The notes under the pieces: model-generated
Databases searched by the model: none
Told to the model about the DNA's origin: nothing
What the model saw: only the letters and a program-made list of their open reading frames with translations
Translations under genes and position numbers: made by a program
Part shown: one piece after another, positions 1 to 8,819 of the stretch
Layout of the letters: each line of letters starts with the position of its first letter
Numbering within the stretch: the stretch's first letter is position 1
Source: Silicimonas sp.
GTDB taxonomy: Bacteria; Pseudomonadota; Alphaproteobacteria; Rhodobacterales; Rhodobacteraceae
Direction of reading: 5' to 3'
Assembly (NCBI GenBank): GCA_022819605.1
Contig: JAJEGW010000044.1
Location: 1-38,668, forward strand
DNA length: 38,668 nt

Positions 1-395
1 ACGCACGGGAAGCGCCCAACCGATGAAGGTTGGGCGCACATGTCCTGAACATCGGACTTTCGTGTGGAACATCACGCGGGACGCAGATCGGCTTTCGCCC
101 TGCTCGATCTTTCGACCGCCCAAACGTCGCCATGCCAATGCACAACGTCGTGCCGCGAAAGCGGAACATGGAAAGGTGCAAACCTTTCTTTGTAAGTCCC
201 ATTCGCTATGGTGATCGCGCCTCTCTTTGCGCTGACGTCGCACGTGTCCCATGGACCGCAGAAATACGTCGATTCTGCATTTGCCAGGCTCTGGCCCGCG
301 TTGATCGTTGCCCAAGTCGCAATTGCGGTTATCCTTTGACATGCATTCTGTCGAGAGATCCAACAGATGCGCTTTGCCGGCGGGAAGTTCGCGTA
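1..395. other. Leading stretch without a convincing gene
   Basis: No reading frame here has convincing protein composition. Open frames run through it into the DUF1772 gene but their products are Arg/Cys-rich and non-globular. A TTGACA hexamer at 336-341 resembles a -35 element, but no good -10 follows at 16-18 nt, so a promoter for the next gene is possible but unproven. Confidence 0.5.
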
Positions 396-926
396 ATGCC
401 AAAAGCTGTTCGACAAGACGGTCGTCGCGCACGCAGTCCGGTGAAGCTGTTAGCCTTTCTGTCGCTCATTTTCGCAGGGGCGATGTTCGGCTTCTTCTTC
501 GCTTGGGTTTGCTCAACCATGTGGGGGCTTGACGCCGCCGAACCAAATGTTGCCATCGTCGCCATGCAGGCCATGAATGCAAGTGTACGCAACTGGCTGC
601 TCGCGCCAGCTTTCTTTGGTACTCCCGTGCTCTTGGCTTTCACGGCATTGCTTGCCTTGAAGGACGGGCAACGGTTGGCCACGGTCTGCTTCACCTTGGC
701 TGGCCTTCTGTATGTTCTTGGCGTGATGCTTCCGACAATGGCTGTCAATGTACCGCTGAACGAGTCGTTGGCTCTGGTTGAGACTCCGCTCGACCCCACC
801 GGAGCGCTGGAAACTTGGCGGAATTATTCCAGCGAATGGCAGTTTTGGAACACGGTTCGCGCAGTGGTTGCTGGCTTCGTTCTTGCCTTGGTTGGATGGG
901 GCCTCTCGGGCAGCCGGCTAGGCTGA
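396..926 (+). CDS. DUF1772 (anthrone oxygenase-like) integral membrane protein
   Basis: A small inner-membrane protein of 176 residues with four predicted hydrophobic helices: about residues 18-38, 58-80, 88-110 and 148-170. The family signature is visible as NVPLNE after helix 3, then a W-x-x-Y-S-S-E-W-x-x-W-N segment before the last helix, as in DUF1772/anthrone-oxygenase-like proteins. Bacterial members mostly have no known function, so no reaction is assigned. The frame stays open far upstream, but the N-terminal part would be Cys/Arg-rich and unlike the family. The ATG at 396, followed by a basic stretch and the first helix, is the sensible start, with GGAAG at 383-387. The gene stands alone, with no coupled neighbour. 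Confidence 0.75.
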   Translation: MPKAVRQDGRRARSPVKLLAFLSLIFAGAMFGFFFAWVCSTMWGLDAAEPNVAIVAMQAMNASVRNWLLAPAFFGTPVLLAFTALLALKDGQRLATVCFTLAGLLYVLGVMLPTMAVNVPLNESLALVETPLDPTGALETWRNYSSEWQFWNTVRAVVAGFVLALVGWGLSGSRLG

Positions 927-1228
927 CCCAGTGTCTTCGGATGTCACGCATCACGCGGTCGATGAATTCCATGAACACCGGAATGTCGTTGAGATAGTGA
1001 CGCCGACGTCGATTGTCCAAGAGGTTCAACAAGTAACGCATCTGCCACAGCATGTAGTTCCAATCCAGTTGTCCGAGAAAGCCCCTGAGACTGGAAGTGT
1101 CCTGATCGGGTGGACGCGTTGGACAGGCTCGGGCACGCAGCCTGCACGCAGGGGCCTTGTGCTGCTTTGGCATGCCGTAGTAGATGGCGCACGTCGCGCG
1201 CCGCGCGTTCATGCCCAAGGAGGAAGCG
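927..1228. other. Intergenic stretch with a possible minus-strand gene remnant
   Basis: No complete gene is supported. On the minus strand, about 1101 down to 913, one frame encodes a Trp/Tyr/Leu-rich, helix-like stretch (LDWNYMLWQMRYLLNLL, then FMEFIDRVM) that looks more like real protein than the random frames around it. It has no start or ribosome binding site and runs antisense into the end of the DUF1772 gene. It could be a decayed fragment, but I cannot assign a family. The final bases carry the ribosome binding site of the next gene. Confidence 0.3.
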
Positions 1229-2005
1229 ATGGCCTTGCCCGTCGTCGGGATCATAGGCAATGCACATCTCATAAATCGCGAATACCCCGTTCATTCGGGC
1301 GGGCGCATGATTTCCGTTGCGGTTCGGGATGTGGCTGGTGCCGTGCCGCTGATAGTGCCAGCGGATCCTGACTTGGTCTCGGTTGCAGATCTGATGTCCG
1401 TCTGTGACGGGTTCCTGTTTCCAGGCGGACGCGCGAACGTTCATCCGGAAGAATACGGAGAAGAACCGACGACGGCTCATGGCGACTTTGACCGCGCCCG
1501 CGACAAGATCACCTTGCCGTTGATTCGCGAATGCGTGGCTGCCGGTCAGCCGATTCTCGCAATTTGCCGAGGGTTCCAGGAACTGAACACGGCGATGGGC
1601 GGTTCGCTCCATCCGGAAATCCGGGAGTTGCCGGGCCGCATGAACCACAGGATGCCGCCCGAAGGGACTCTGGACGAAAAGTTCGGGCTTCGCCACGAGG
1701 TGGCGCTTTCCGAAGGTGGCGTGTTCCATAGACTGTTTGGCGCCACGACGGTTCTGACCAACACGCTTCACGGACAGGGAATCAAGGAAGTTGGCGAGAG
1801 GATCGTCATTGACGGGCGCGCGGAAGACGGTACGGAAGAGGCCGTCTACGTTGAAGGCGCAACGGGCTTTGCGCTCGGCGTGCAGTGGCACCCAGAGTAC
1901 AAGGCGGCGGAAGATCCGGTCTCCCGGGCACTGTTCGAGGCGTTTGGCAAGGCGGTCCGGAACTGGGCCGCCGGGGAGAGGCCGGCACGGCTCAGAAGTG
2001 CTTAG
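1229..2005 (+). CDS. Class-C26 glutamine amidotransferase-like hydrolase (gamma-glutamyl-GABA hydrolase type)
   Basis: A 258-residue cytoplasmic class-I glutamine amidotransferase-fold hydrolase of the peptidase C26/PuuD type, a family that cleaves gamma-glutamyl amides such as gamma-glutamyl-GABA. The nucleophile is Cys113 in ILAICRGFQELN, and the His/Glu pair is H221 and E223 in GVQWHPEY. The oxyanion-type glycine motif FLFPGGRANVHPEEY is at 63-76. Length is normal for the family. The start at 1229 has an AAGGAGG at 1217-1223 five bases upstream; the upstream in-frame ATGs at 1184 and 1211 have no such site. There is no puu operon around it, so the natural substrate is open. Confidence 0.85.
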   Translation: MALPVVGIIGNAHLINREYPVHSGGRMISVAVRDVAGAVPLIVPADPDLVSVADLMSVCDGFLFPGGRANVHPEEYGEEPTTAHGDFDRARDKITLPLIRECVAAGQPILAICRGFQELNTAMGGSLHPEIRELPGRMNHRMPPEGTLDEKFGLRHEVALSEGGVFHRLFGATTVLTNTLHGQGIKEVGERIVIDGRAEDGTEEAVYVEGATGFALGVQWHPEYKAAEDPVSRALFEAFGKAVRNWAAGERPARLRSA

Positions 2006-2134
2006 CGGTCTGTCAGGCCCGTTTGGCACCTGTCCTGTTCATTCTGCGGGCAATTGCGCGACGCCTATGTGGGTCTGGACGCCAAACAATCAAGCTGCCA
2101 CGAATCGCATGACTTTCTTGCCACGAGGAACCAG

Positions 2135-2827
2135 ATGAAACGCTCTAGCATCAACGACATCATGGCAGCCGCGGACGAGATGATGCGTTCGTTTGGCTTC
2201 ACGTTGCCGCCATTTGCCTATTGGCAACCGGAAGAATTTCGCGCCCGTGTGAACGACGGGTCGGCAAGGCGCATCGCTGACGCACGTCTTGGCTGGGACA
2301 TCACGGACTACGGGCAAGGGGAATTCGACAAGCTCGGCCTTTTCCTGTTCACGTTGCGAAACGGCTTTCTTTCCGATCTGGAGCGCGGGAGAGGCATGGT
2401 TTACGCGGAAAAGCTCCTGATCAGCCGGCAGGACCAGGTCAGCCCGATGCACACCCATTTCATCAAGTCCGAGGACATTATCAACCGGGGCGGCGCTGTT
2501 CTTGCAGTGGAGCTGTTTGGATCTGACGCGGACGGGAACTTCGATGGGGAGAAGGGCGTTACTGTCCTGACTGACGGCTTGGAACGCCATTTGCAGCCAG
2601 GCGAAGTCCTGAAACTGGCTCCGGGCGAGAGTGTCACGCTGAACCCGGGTGATTGGCACGCGCTTTGGGGCGAGAACGGAGACGTTCTGATTGGCGAAGT
2701 CTCGACCGTGAACGATGACATGACGGACAACGTCTTCCGTGAACCGGTCGGACGGTTTGCCGACATCGCGGAGGATTCTGCGCCGACGCATCTACTGGTC
2801 AGCGACTACGACACTTGGTTCGTTTGA
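2135..2827 (+). CDS. D-lyxose isomerase-family sugar isomerase
   Basis: A 230-residue cupin-fold enzyme of the D-lyxose ketol-isomerase family, whose members interconvert D-lyxose/D-xylulose and D-mannose/D-fructose. The N-terminus (KRSSINDIMAAADEMMRSFGF, then LPPFAYW) is typical. The metal-site segment PMHTHFIKSEDIINRGG gives H106, H108 and E113, with a nearby K111, and H175 in GDWHALWGE is the likely fourth ligand. The ATG at 2135 is preceded by GAGGAA at 2125-2130; the longer open frame from 2054 adds a non-family N-terminus. No kinase or sugar transporter lies next to it, so the pathway is unclear. It runs in the same direction as the preceding C26 hydrolase, 129 nt away, possibly co-transcribed. 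Confidence 0.85.
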   Translation: MKRSSINDIMAAADEMMRSFGFTLPPFAYWQPEEFRARVNDGSARRIADARLGWDITDYGQGEFDKLGLFLFTLRNGFLSDLERGRGMVYAEKLLISRQDQVSPMHTHFIKSEDIINRGGAVLAVELFGSDADGNFDGEKGVTVLTDGLERHLQPGEVLKLAPGESVTLNPGDWHALWGENGDVLIGEVSTVNDDMTDNVFREPVGRFADIAEDSAPTHLLVSDYDTWFV

Positions 2828-3097
2828 GACCTGCGATGTGGGCACTGCTGCGCACGGCGTCGTGCGAAGTCCAATCAGGGACTTGCGGGAAGCCGGATCA
2901 GGCGCGTCGCAGGCTTGACAGCGAACGAGTTCTCAAGGGCAGGATTCCGGCAGTGGACTGCTTGGAGAATTGGCTGGCGTCACCCTGTCTTGGCGTCACT
3001 CTGCCTTGAACGCGTATTCCAGATGATGTAAGGAGCAAGGCCCGGCAAGTGAGTGAATCCAGGGCCGACAGGCGTGACAAGCGGAGCGTTTTGACGG

Positions 3098-3529
3098 ATG
3101 GCTTTCCAGTCTCCAATTCGGGATCCGGATCGGGTCGAGCCGCGCCTCGATCGCCAGGCTTCGTTCATCCGATTCCAGTGTTTGGTCCGGCGTCTCGCCC
3201 GTCCGGAAGCTCAGAGAAGGTTCGTGTTTGCCGATATTCACGACTTGCTGGCGAAACTCCGCCCGGAAGAGTTCAGCGACGCCGTCAGGCACTGGCCTGA
3301 TGTGACCCTGTCACCGTTCAGGGCGAATTACCTGTGCGGCATGGTGGAATACGCAGCAGGCCTGAAAGGTGTCCGTCCGCCATCTTGGACGGCAGATGTG
3401 GCGCCGTTGAAGGAACCTTGGTTCGGTTCGAACCTGAAGAGCCTGCGACTGCATCTTCTCACGAACTCGCCGGCGCCTTTTCGGCGGCGTAACATCTTCA
3501 TAGATTCCTCCGTCGGCACGCGGGTTTGA
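3098..3529 (+). CDS. Partner protein of a nucleotidyltransferase pair (antitoxin-like, tentative)
   Basis: A 143-residue protein without a recognised catalytic motif. The C-terminal half is the conserved-looking part, with WTADVAPLKEPWFGS and then LRLHLLTNSPAPFRRRNIF. From memory, such proteins sit directly before DUF6036-type nucleotidyltransferases, but this rests on recall, not on a search. An in-frame TGA at 3092-3094 means translation cannot begin upstream of the ATG at 3098. The N-terminal 35 residues are Arg-rich and poorly structured, so a later start is possible. The stop overlaps the TTG start of the next gene (TTGA at 3526-3529), so the two are translationally coupled. That coupling is the main reason for calling it the partner or antitoxin. 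Confidence 0.55.
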   Translation: MAFQSPIRDPDRVEPRLDRQASFIRFQCLVRRLARPEAQRRFVFADIHDLLAKLRPEEFSDAVRHWPDVTLSPFRANYLCGMVEYAAGLKGVRPPSWTADVAPLKEPWFGSNLKSLRLHLLTNSPAPFRRRNIFIDSSVGTRV

Positions 3530-4083
3530 GCTTGTCCCTTACGGCACAACAAATTGATGCCCTCTTCGAGAAGCTGAATCAGGAACTGGCGCAAACCGGC
3601 GTGAGAGGTGAAGTCTATGTTGTGGGCGGCGCCGTCATGTGCCTGGTGCTTAAGGTCCGCACAGCCACAAGGGACGTGGATGCTTTGTTCCATCCTGCCG
3701 CCGAAATCCGCAAGGCGGCAGAGATTGCAGCCATCCATTCCGGATTCGATGTCCCGCCGGACTGGCTTAACGACGCGGTGAAGGGTTTTCTCAGCCCCCG
3801 AGGCAGATTTCGAGACTACAGGGAGATGTCGAATCTGCGCGTGATGACCGCGGAACCGGAGTATCTTCTTGCAATGAAGTGCATGTCGATGCGCATAGGG
3901 GAGGAATCACACGACTTGGACGACACCTGTTTTCTCTTGGACCATCTCGGGATCGGGAGTTACGACGAGGCCCTGTCCGTGGTCGCAAAATACTATCCTG
4001 TCGAACTGCTTCCGCAGAAGACCTTCTACGCTCTTGAAGAGATCATTGCGGATAGCAACGACAACGAAGCCACGCCCAGGTGA
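3526..4083 (+). CDS. DUF6036/AbiEii-like nucleotidyltransferase (toxin-like)
   Basis: A 185-residue protein with a nucleotidyltransferase-fold core: VVGGAVMCLVL around 32-42, then RTATRDVDALF, where D50 and D52 are the expected metal-binding acidic pair of the G-G...D-x-D motif. Members of this superfamily (AbiEii, MenA, DUF6036) act as toxins or defence effectors by transferring nucleotides to RNA or protein; the target here is unknown. It starts at a TTG overlapping the previous stop by 4 nt, and a second in-frame TTG at 3532 is an alternative start. Later segments such as EPEYLLAMKCMSMRIGEESHDLDD match the helical region of the family. It could instead be a housekeeping kanamycin-nucleotidyltransferase-like protein, but the coupled pair favours a toxin-antitoxin module. 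Confidence 0.65.
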   Translation: MSLSLTAQQIDALFEKLNQELAQTGVRGEVYVVGGAVMCLVLKVRTATRDVDALFHPAAEIRKAAEIAAIHSGFDVPPDWLNDAVKGFLSPRGRFRDYREMSNLRVMTAEPEYLLAMKCMSMRIGEESHDLDDTCFLLDHLGIGSYDEALSVVAKYYPVELLPQKTFYALEEIIADSNDNEATPR

Positions 4084-4624
4084 TATTGAACATTTGCAGG
4101 CTATGGGCAGTCTTTGGCAGGTTACACCCATGCCCCGTGCACGACAGTCTCGTGCAGCCAAGGCCCACGCCCTGGGCGCGGCGATCTTTGAGACATGCAT
4201 GCGGTAGGCATCGCGTTTCGATTTCGTGATCGAGGACGGACGAGTTCCGCTTGGCAAAAGTGGCAATCCGCGTGCATTTCTCGCTGCTTGGGGACTGGCT
4301 CATTTACCGCGACGTCGTGCTGGGGCTCGTCGAGGCGTTTTTCACGCGCAGCGATGAATTGGAGCCGACTGCAGGACCATCGGATGAACCCGTGTCGACG
4401 CAGCGCAAGGCAGTGCTGGCATGAGCGGTTCTGGAAGCGCGACAAGCCCGGGAACGACACCTGACACAGGCTGCCCCGACATTGTTGGGATCGCCCCCTG
4501 AACGGTTGGGCGTTTCGACAGAACGTTTCCGTACTGTTGCGACATATGAAGCGGTTGTGAAAGGCAGGTGCGCCAACTAGACACGCCGAGTGATGATTCA
4601 GTCGTTGTGGACGGGGGGCTGGCG
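4084..4624. other. 541-bp stretch without a confident gene; possible remnant
   Basis: No complete gene is supported. On the plus strand, a short frame at 4260-4424 (54 codons from GTG to TGA) encodes LLGDWLIYRDVVLGLVEAFF with alphaproteobacterial codon use. An overlapping frame just upstream encodes RFDFVIEDGRVPLGKSGNP. Two plausible fragments in adjacent frames suggest a gene broken by a frameshift, but no family is recognised. The last ~60 bases lead into pntA. No clear sigma-70 promoter was found. Confidence 0.35.
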
Positions 4625-6196
4625 ATGAAAGTCGGAGTGCCGAAGGAAGTCGCCTCGGGCGAGGCGCGGGTGGCTATGACGCCAGCGAGCGCAAGAGACC
4701 TTCAAAATCTTGGATACGAATGCCTGATTCAGGAAGGTGCAGGCGCGGCCGCGGGCTTTGGTGACGACGAGTACCGGGATGCCGGTGCAATGGTCGTGAC
4801 AGGGGACGCCGTCTGGGGCGATGCGGATGTCGTCGCCAAGGTGCAGCCTCCGACCGAAACCGAAGCGGTAGCACTCTCGCGAGGCCAGACGTTGATCTCG
4901 TTCGTTTATCCGGCAGCAAACGAGAAGCTCCTGGAAATCGCCCGGGACAGCGGCGCCAACGTCATCGCGATTGACATGGTGCCGAGGATCAGCAGGGCGC
5001 AGAAAATGGATGCGCTCAGTTCGATGGCGAACATCGCCGGCTATCGTGCGGTCATCGAGGCAGGGAGCAATTTCGGGCGGTTCTTCACGGGCCAAATCAC
5101 GGCCGCTGGCAAGGTGCCGCCGGCAAAAATTCTGGTCGTGGGGGCAGGCGTTGCCGGTCTTGCGGCGATCGGCACGGCCATGAGCCTCGGGGCGATCACC
5201 TACGCTTTTGACGTCAGGCCGGAAGTGGCCGAACAGATCGAGTCGATGGGAGCGGAATTCGTGGCGCTGGAATTCGATGACCAGCAGCAGGATGGCGCTG
5301 CCACGGGTGGCTATGCCGCGCCGTCAAGCCCGGAGTTCAGGGAGAAGCAACTCGAGAAGTTTCGCGAACTTGCGCCCGAGATGGACATAGTCATCACTAC
5401 AGCCCTAATTCCGAATCGAGACGCACCGATCCTCTGGACCCGCGACATGGTCGAGGCCATGAAGCCGGGCAGCGTCATCGTCGACCTTGCGGCCGAGCGG
5501 GGCGGCAACTGCGAACTGACCGAAAAAGACGAGAAAGTCGTGACGGATAATGGGGTCACCATTGTCGGCTACACCGACTTTCCGTCCCGCATGGCCGCGC
5601 AGTCCTCGCTTCTGTATGCAACCAATGTCCGGCACATGGTCGCGGACCTGACGCCAGAACGGAACGGTGAGGTTGTCCATGACATGGAGGATGACGTCAT
5701 CCGCGGGGCCACGGTGACTTTCGGCGGCGAAATCACCTACCCGCCACCGCCGCCAAAGGTCCAGGCGATCGCGACACAGACCGCGAAGGCAAGCCCGCGC
5801 GAACAGACTCCGGAGGAGAGAAAGACCGGAGAACTTGCCGCTTTCAAGGAAGCGACCAAGCGGCAGGTCGCGCTGCTCGTGGTCGGAGGCCTTCTCATGC
5901 TCCTTGTCGGGTCGTACGCGCCTGCGAGCTTCATGCAGCACTTCATCGTCTTCGCGCTCGCCGTATTCGTCGGATTCCAAGTCATCTGGAATGTCCAGCA
6001 CGCGCTTCACACGCCGCTGATGTCGGTGACAAACGCAATTTCGGGAATCATCATCGTCGGAGCGCTGCTCCAGATAGGGGCCGTGCACTGGGTCGTCGTA
6101 TTCCTGAGCTTCGTCAGCGTGTTGATCGCTTCAATTAATGTCGTGGGAGGCTTTCTGGTGACGCGCCGGATGCTTGCCATGTTCCAGAAGTCGTAA
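4625..6196 (+). CDS. pntA: Proton-translocating NAD(P) transhydrogenase, alpha subunit
   Basis: The 523-residue alpha subunit of the membrane transhydrogenase, which reduces NADP+ with NADH using proton influx. The N-terminal domain I binds NAD(H): MKVGVPKEV at the start, [14 protein letters not shown] with the GxGxxG fingerprint at 173-178, and the [17 protein letters not shown] loop. About four hydrophobic helices follow at ~416-515. This is the full-length architecture, not the split pntAA/pntAB form found in many alphaproteobacteria. The ATG at 4625 begins exactly at the family N-terminus, behind a GGGGGG run at 4612-4617. The frame opens earlier, at 4568, but adds a non-conserved 19-residue extension. 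It forms an operon with pntB, 12 nt downstream. Confidence 0.97.
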   Translation: MKVGVPKEVASGEARVAMTPASARDLQNLGYECLIQEGAGAAAGFGDDEYRDAGAMVVTGDAVWGDADVVAKVQPPTETEAVALSRGQTLISFVYPAANEKLLEIARDSGANVIAIDMVPRISRAQKMDALSSMANIAGYRAVIEAGSNFGRFFTGQITAAGKVPPAKILVVGAGVAGLAAIGTAMSLGAITYAFDVRPEVAEQIESMGAEFVALEFDDQQQDGAATGGYAAPSSPEFREKQLEKFRELAPEMDIVITTALIPNRDAPILWTRDMVEAMKPGSVIVDLAAERGGNCELTEKDEKVVTDNGVTIVGYTDFPSRMAAQSSLLYATNVRHMVADLTPERNGEVVHDMEDDVIRGATVTFGGEITYPPPPPKVQAIATQTAKASPREQTPEERKTGELAAFKEATKRQVALLVVGGLLMLLVGSYAPASFMQHFIVFALAVFVGFQVIWNVQHALHTPLMSVTNAISGIIIVGALLQIGAVHWVVVFLSFVSVLIASINVVGGFLVTRRMLAMFQKS

Positions 6197-6208
6197 GGGG
6201 CTCGGACG

Positions 6209-7690
6209 ATGTTGTCGAACGGACTTGTCTCGGCCGCCTATATCGCTGCGTCGGTTCTCTTCATTTTGTCGCTTGGCGGCCTGTCAAATCAGGAAAGCGC
6301 CAAGCGGGCGATCTGGTACGGAATCGTCGGCATGGCGATTGCCATCTTGGCGACAGTGCTGTCACCGGGAATCCAGAACCTGGCGCTTATCGTCGTCGCC
6401 GTGGCGGCGGGTGCCTTCGTGGGCCAGTACGTGGCTGCGCGGGTGAAAATGACGGAAATGCCGCAACTGGTAGCGGCGCTTCACTCGTTTGTCGGGCTGG
6501 CGGCGGTGTTCATCGGGCTGAACGCCGACATCATGCTGAACGCGGTTACCGAGATGCGTGAGGCGGGCATGGCGCTCGACGAGGCTGGTCTCACCGCCTT
6601 CGGCGAAAAGCTCTGGAAGAAAGACGCAACCGAGATCGCGATCCTAAAGGTCGAGGTCTTTCTTGGCATCGTGATCGGGGCGATCACGTTTACCGGTTCC
6701 GTCGTCGCGTTCGGGAAACTTGCCGGAAAGGTCAGCGGCAAGCCGAAGAAGCTCATGCTTCCATCCGAGAAAATGCCCTTGCCGGTCATTTCCGGACACT
6801 GGCTGAACGCGATCGCAACCGTCGCATGTCTCGTCCTCGGGTTCCTCTATCTCGACGGGTCCGGGATCTGGACTATGGTCGTGGTTTCGCTTGTGGCGGG
6901 ATTCATCGGGTGGCACTTGATCATGGGGATCGGCGGTGCCGACATGCCGGTCGTCGTCTCGATGCTGAACAGTTATTCAGGCTGGGCGGCGGCGGCGATC
7001 GGATTCACCTTGGGCAACGACCTGTTGATCGTCACAGGCGCCCTCGTGGGTTCTTCCGGCGCGATCCTGTCCTACATCATGTGCCGAGCGATGAACCGTC
7101 ATTTCGTGAGCGTGATTCTTGGCGGCTTCGGCGGTGATGGCGGCCCGGCGGCGGAAATCGCGGGCGAGCAGATTGCCATTGATGCAGACGGAGTCGCGAC
7201 TGCCTTGGGCGAGGCCGAATCGATCATCATCGTTCCAGGCTACGGCATGGCCGTGGCGCAGGCGCAGGCATCGGTAAGCGAACTGACGCGCAAGCTGCGG
7301 GCTCAAGGCAAGGATGTGCGCTTTGCCATACATCCGGTCGCCGGGAGGTTGCCGGGCCACATGAACGTGCTGCTGGCTGAAGCCAAGGTGCCCTATGACA
7401 TCGTGCTCGAAATGGACGAGATCAACGAGGACTTCCCGGACACCGATGTGTCAATCGTCATCGGCTCGAATGACATCGTCAACCCGGCAGCGCAGGACGA
7501 TCCGAACTCGCCGATAGCTGGCATGCCGGTGCTTGAAGTCTGGAAGTCCAAGCAGGTCTTCGTTTCCAAGCGAGGGCAGGGCACCGGATACGCTGGCATT
7601 GAGAACCCGCTGTTCTACAAGGAAAACACGCGCATGTTCTATGGCGATGCCAAGGACAGCGTGAACAGCCTGCTGCCGAAGATAGAATAA
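6209..7690 (+). CDS. pntB: Proton-translocating NAD(P) transhydrogenase, beta subunit
   Basis: The 493-residue beta subunit. The N-terminal ~280 residues hold the membrane domain with about eight or nine helices. The C-terminal domain III binds NADP(H), with the [12 protein letters not shown] fingerprint, [22 protein letters not shown], and the [10 protein letters not shown]...P loop. The conserved C-terminal [16 protein letters not shown] segment is present. All expected elements are intact, so the pntAB pair should be functional as a source of NADPH. The gene ends 51 nt before the convergent dehydrogenase gene. Confidence 0.97.
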   Translation: MLSNGLVSAAYIAASVLFILSLGGLSNQESAKRAIWYGIVGMAIAILATVLSPGIQNLALIVVAVAAGAFVGQYVAARVKMTEMPQLVAALHSFVGLAAVFIGLNADIMLNAVTEMREAGMALDEAGLTAFGEKLWKKDATEIAILKVEVFLGIVIGAITFTGSVVAFGKLAGKVSGKPKKLMLPSEKMPLPVISGHWLNAIATVACLVLGFLYLDGSGIWTMVVVSLVAGFIGWHLIMGIGGADMPVVVSMLNSYSGWAAAAIGFTLGNDLLIVTGALVGSSGAILSYIMCRAMNRHFVSVILGGFGGDGGPAAEIAGEQIAIDADGVATALGEAESIIIVPGYGMAVAQAQASVSELTRKLRAQGKDVRFAIHPVAGRLPGHMNVLLAEAKVPYDIVLEMDEINEDFPDTDVSIVIGSNDIVNPAAQDDPNSPIAGMPVLEVWKSKQVFVSKRGQGTGYAGIENPLFYKENTRMFYGDAKDSVNSLLPKIE

Positions 7691-7705
7691 GTGCTGTCCG
7701 GTACG

Positions 7706-7736
7706 TGCGCGAGTCGACGGGCGTGCGTCTCGCGTG
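7706..7736. terminator. Possible bidirectional terminator between convergent genes
   Basis: CGCGAG at 7708-7713 pairs with CTCGCG at 7729-7734, extended by two G-U pairs, in the 51-bp gap between pntB and the convergent dehydrogenase gene. GACG at 7716-7719 can alternatively pair with CGTC at 7726-7729. There is no T tract on either strand, so intrinsic termination is weakly supported and rests mainly on position. Confidence 0.3.
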
Positions 7737-7741
7737 ATGAA

Positions 7742-8698
7742 TCAGCTGCGACTGGCCGTGACCTCGTGGCCAGGCTCTTCCTGTTCGTCATCGACGATTT
7801 CGGAGGGGAAGCCCGGTGCACGGACATCGAGGCCGGTCGACTCCTCGTAGCGCCTGATGATGTTGGGTGAAAGTTCACGCGGGCCGTAGGATGCGACCGC
7901 CTCCCGAAACAAGTCGACGAGCAGCGGGGAAAGCGTGAGCGGAACTCCCTTGTCGGCGGCGATCTGGTCGAAGAGACCAACGTCCTTCAGCACGAGATCC
8001 ATCGTGAAGTTGATGTCCCGCGACCCGTTGAGAATGACCTGGCTTTCGGTTTCGTGAACGAAGGAATTGCCGGACGAGATACGGATGGCCTCGTAGGTGG
8101 TGGCAAGATCCATGCCCGCCGCTCTCATTGTCGTCAGCGCCTCGGCAAGGCTGACGAGATTGGCGGTAGCAAGGTAGTTGGTCATGACCTTGAGGATCGA
8201 CGCCGACCCGACCTCGCCGGTGTGCAACACCCGCCGTCCGAGTGTCGTGAGGACCGGAAGGGCCCTCTCGAAGGTTGGCCGGTCGCACCCCGCAAAGATT
8301 GAAATGTTGCCGGTCGCCGCGCGATGGCAGCCGCCGGACACCGGGCAATCGACCGCATGCGCACCTCTCTCTTCGACGAGGCGTGCCATGCGCCGGACTT
8401 CGTCTGCATCCGTAGTCGACATTTCCGCCCAGATGGCGCCCGGACGAATTGCAGTGAGAATGCCGTCCTCGCCCTCCATGACAGTCGAGCAGACGGACGG
8501 TGAGGGCAGGCAGGTTATCACGTAGTCGCAGGCGGCGGCCATTTCTGCGGGGCTCCCGGCCCACCTTGCGCCGTCCGCAAGAAACGGTTCGGCCATTTCA
8601 ACATCAATGTCGCGGACGGTCAGGTCGAGGCCGTTCCGCAGCAGGCTGCAGGCAAGTTTGCCGCCGACATTGCCAAGCCCGATGAATCCAATTCTCAT
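7742..8698 (-). CDS. 3-hydroxyisobutyrate dehydrogenase-family oxidoreductase
   Basis: A 318-residue beta-hydroxyacid dehydrogenase (MmsB/GarR/GLYR1 family) that reversibly oxidises a 3-hydroxyacid with NAD(P)+. The Rossmann nucleotide-binding motif is GFIGLGNVGG at 4-13. The substrate loop is DCPVSGGCHRAATG, where the family usually has AxxG. The catalytic lysine is K170 in GSASILKVMTNYL, followed by N174. K238/D239 in the all-alpha C-terminal domain match the conserved KD pair. The ATG at 8698 starts directly at the Rossmann strand and has AGGGAGAA eight bases upstream; the frame is open further upstream but that part overlaps the divergent gene's control region. The substrate is unknown. 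The divergent aminotransferase suggests a linked hydroxyacid/amino-acid pathway (inference). Confidence 0.88.
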   Translation of the reverse strand: MRIGFIGLGNVGGKLACSLLRNGLDLTVRDIDVEMAEPFLADGARWAGSPAEMAAACDYVITCLPSPSVCSTVMEGEDGILTAIRPGAIWAEMSTTDADEVRRMARLVEERGAHAVDCPVSGGCHRAATGNISIFAGCDRPTFERALPVLTTLGRRVLHTGEVGSASILKVMTNYLATANLVSLAEALTTMRAAGMDLATTYEAIRISSGNSFVHETESQVILNGSRDINFTMDLVLKDVGLFDQIAADKGVPLTLSPLLVDLFREAVASYGPRELSPNIIRRYEESTGLDVRAPGFPSEIVDDEQEEPGHEVTASRS

Positions 8699-8819
8699 GA
8701 CAGTTCTCCCTGCGAAATGCATGCCCTGTTCCTTTTGGAATGGACAGTTCATTTGCGGCATTGAGAAGGCGTTTTTGCAGGGCTTGTCAGCAAATGAACC
8801 GCATGCTGAATTCGGTGCG
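8699..8819. promoter_or_regulatory. Divergent promoter region with 10-bp inverted repeat
   Basis: The 121-bp space between the divergent dehydrogenase and aminotransferase genes must carry both promoters. It contains a perfect inverted repeat, GTTCATTTGC at 8747-8756 and GCAAATGAAC at 8790-8799, with centres 43 bp apart (about four helical turns). A second nested pair is GCCCTG at 8723-8728 and CAGGGC at 8778-8783. This layout suits a regulator that binds two sites on the same DNA face, but no regulator gene lies beside it. Confidence 0.45.

Noticed and set aside
944..2029. 361-codon minus-strand frame
   Set aside because: It lies antisense to the C26 hydrolase gene, has no family motifs and reflects the G/C-rich third positions of the real gene.
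5405..6088. 227-codon minus-strand frame over pntA
   Set aside because: It is antisense to a conserved gene and has His/Arg/Asp-rich, non-protein-like composition.
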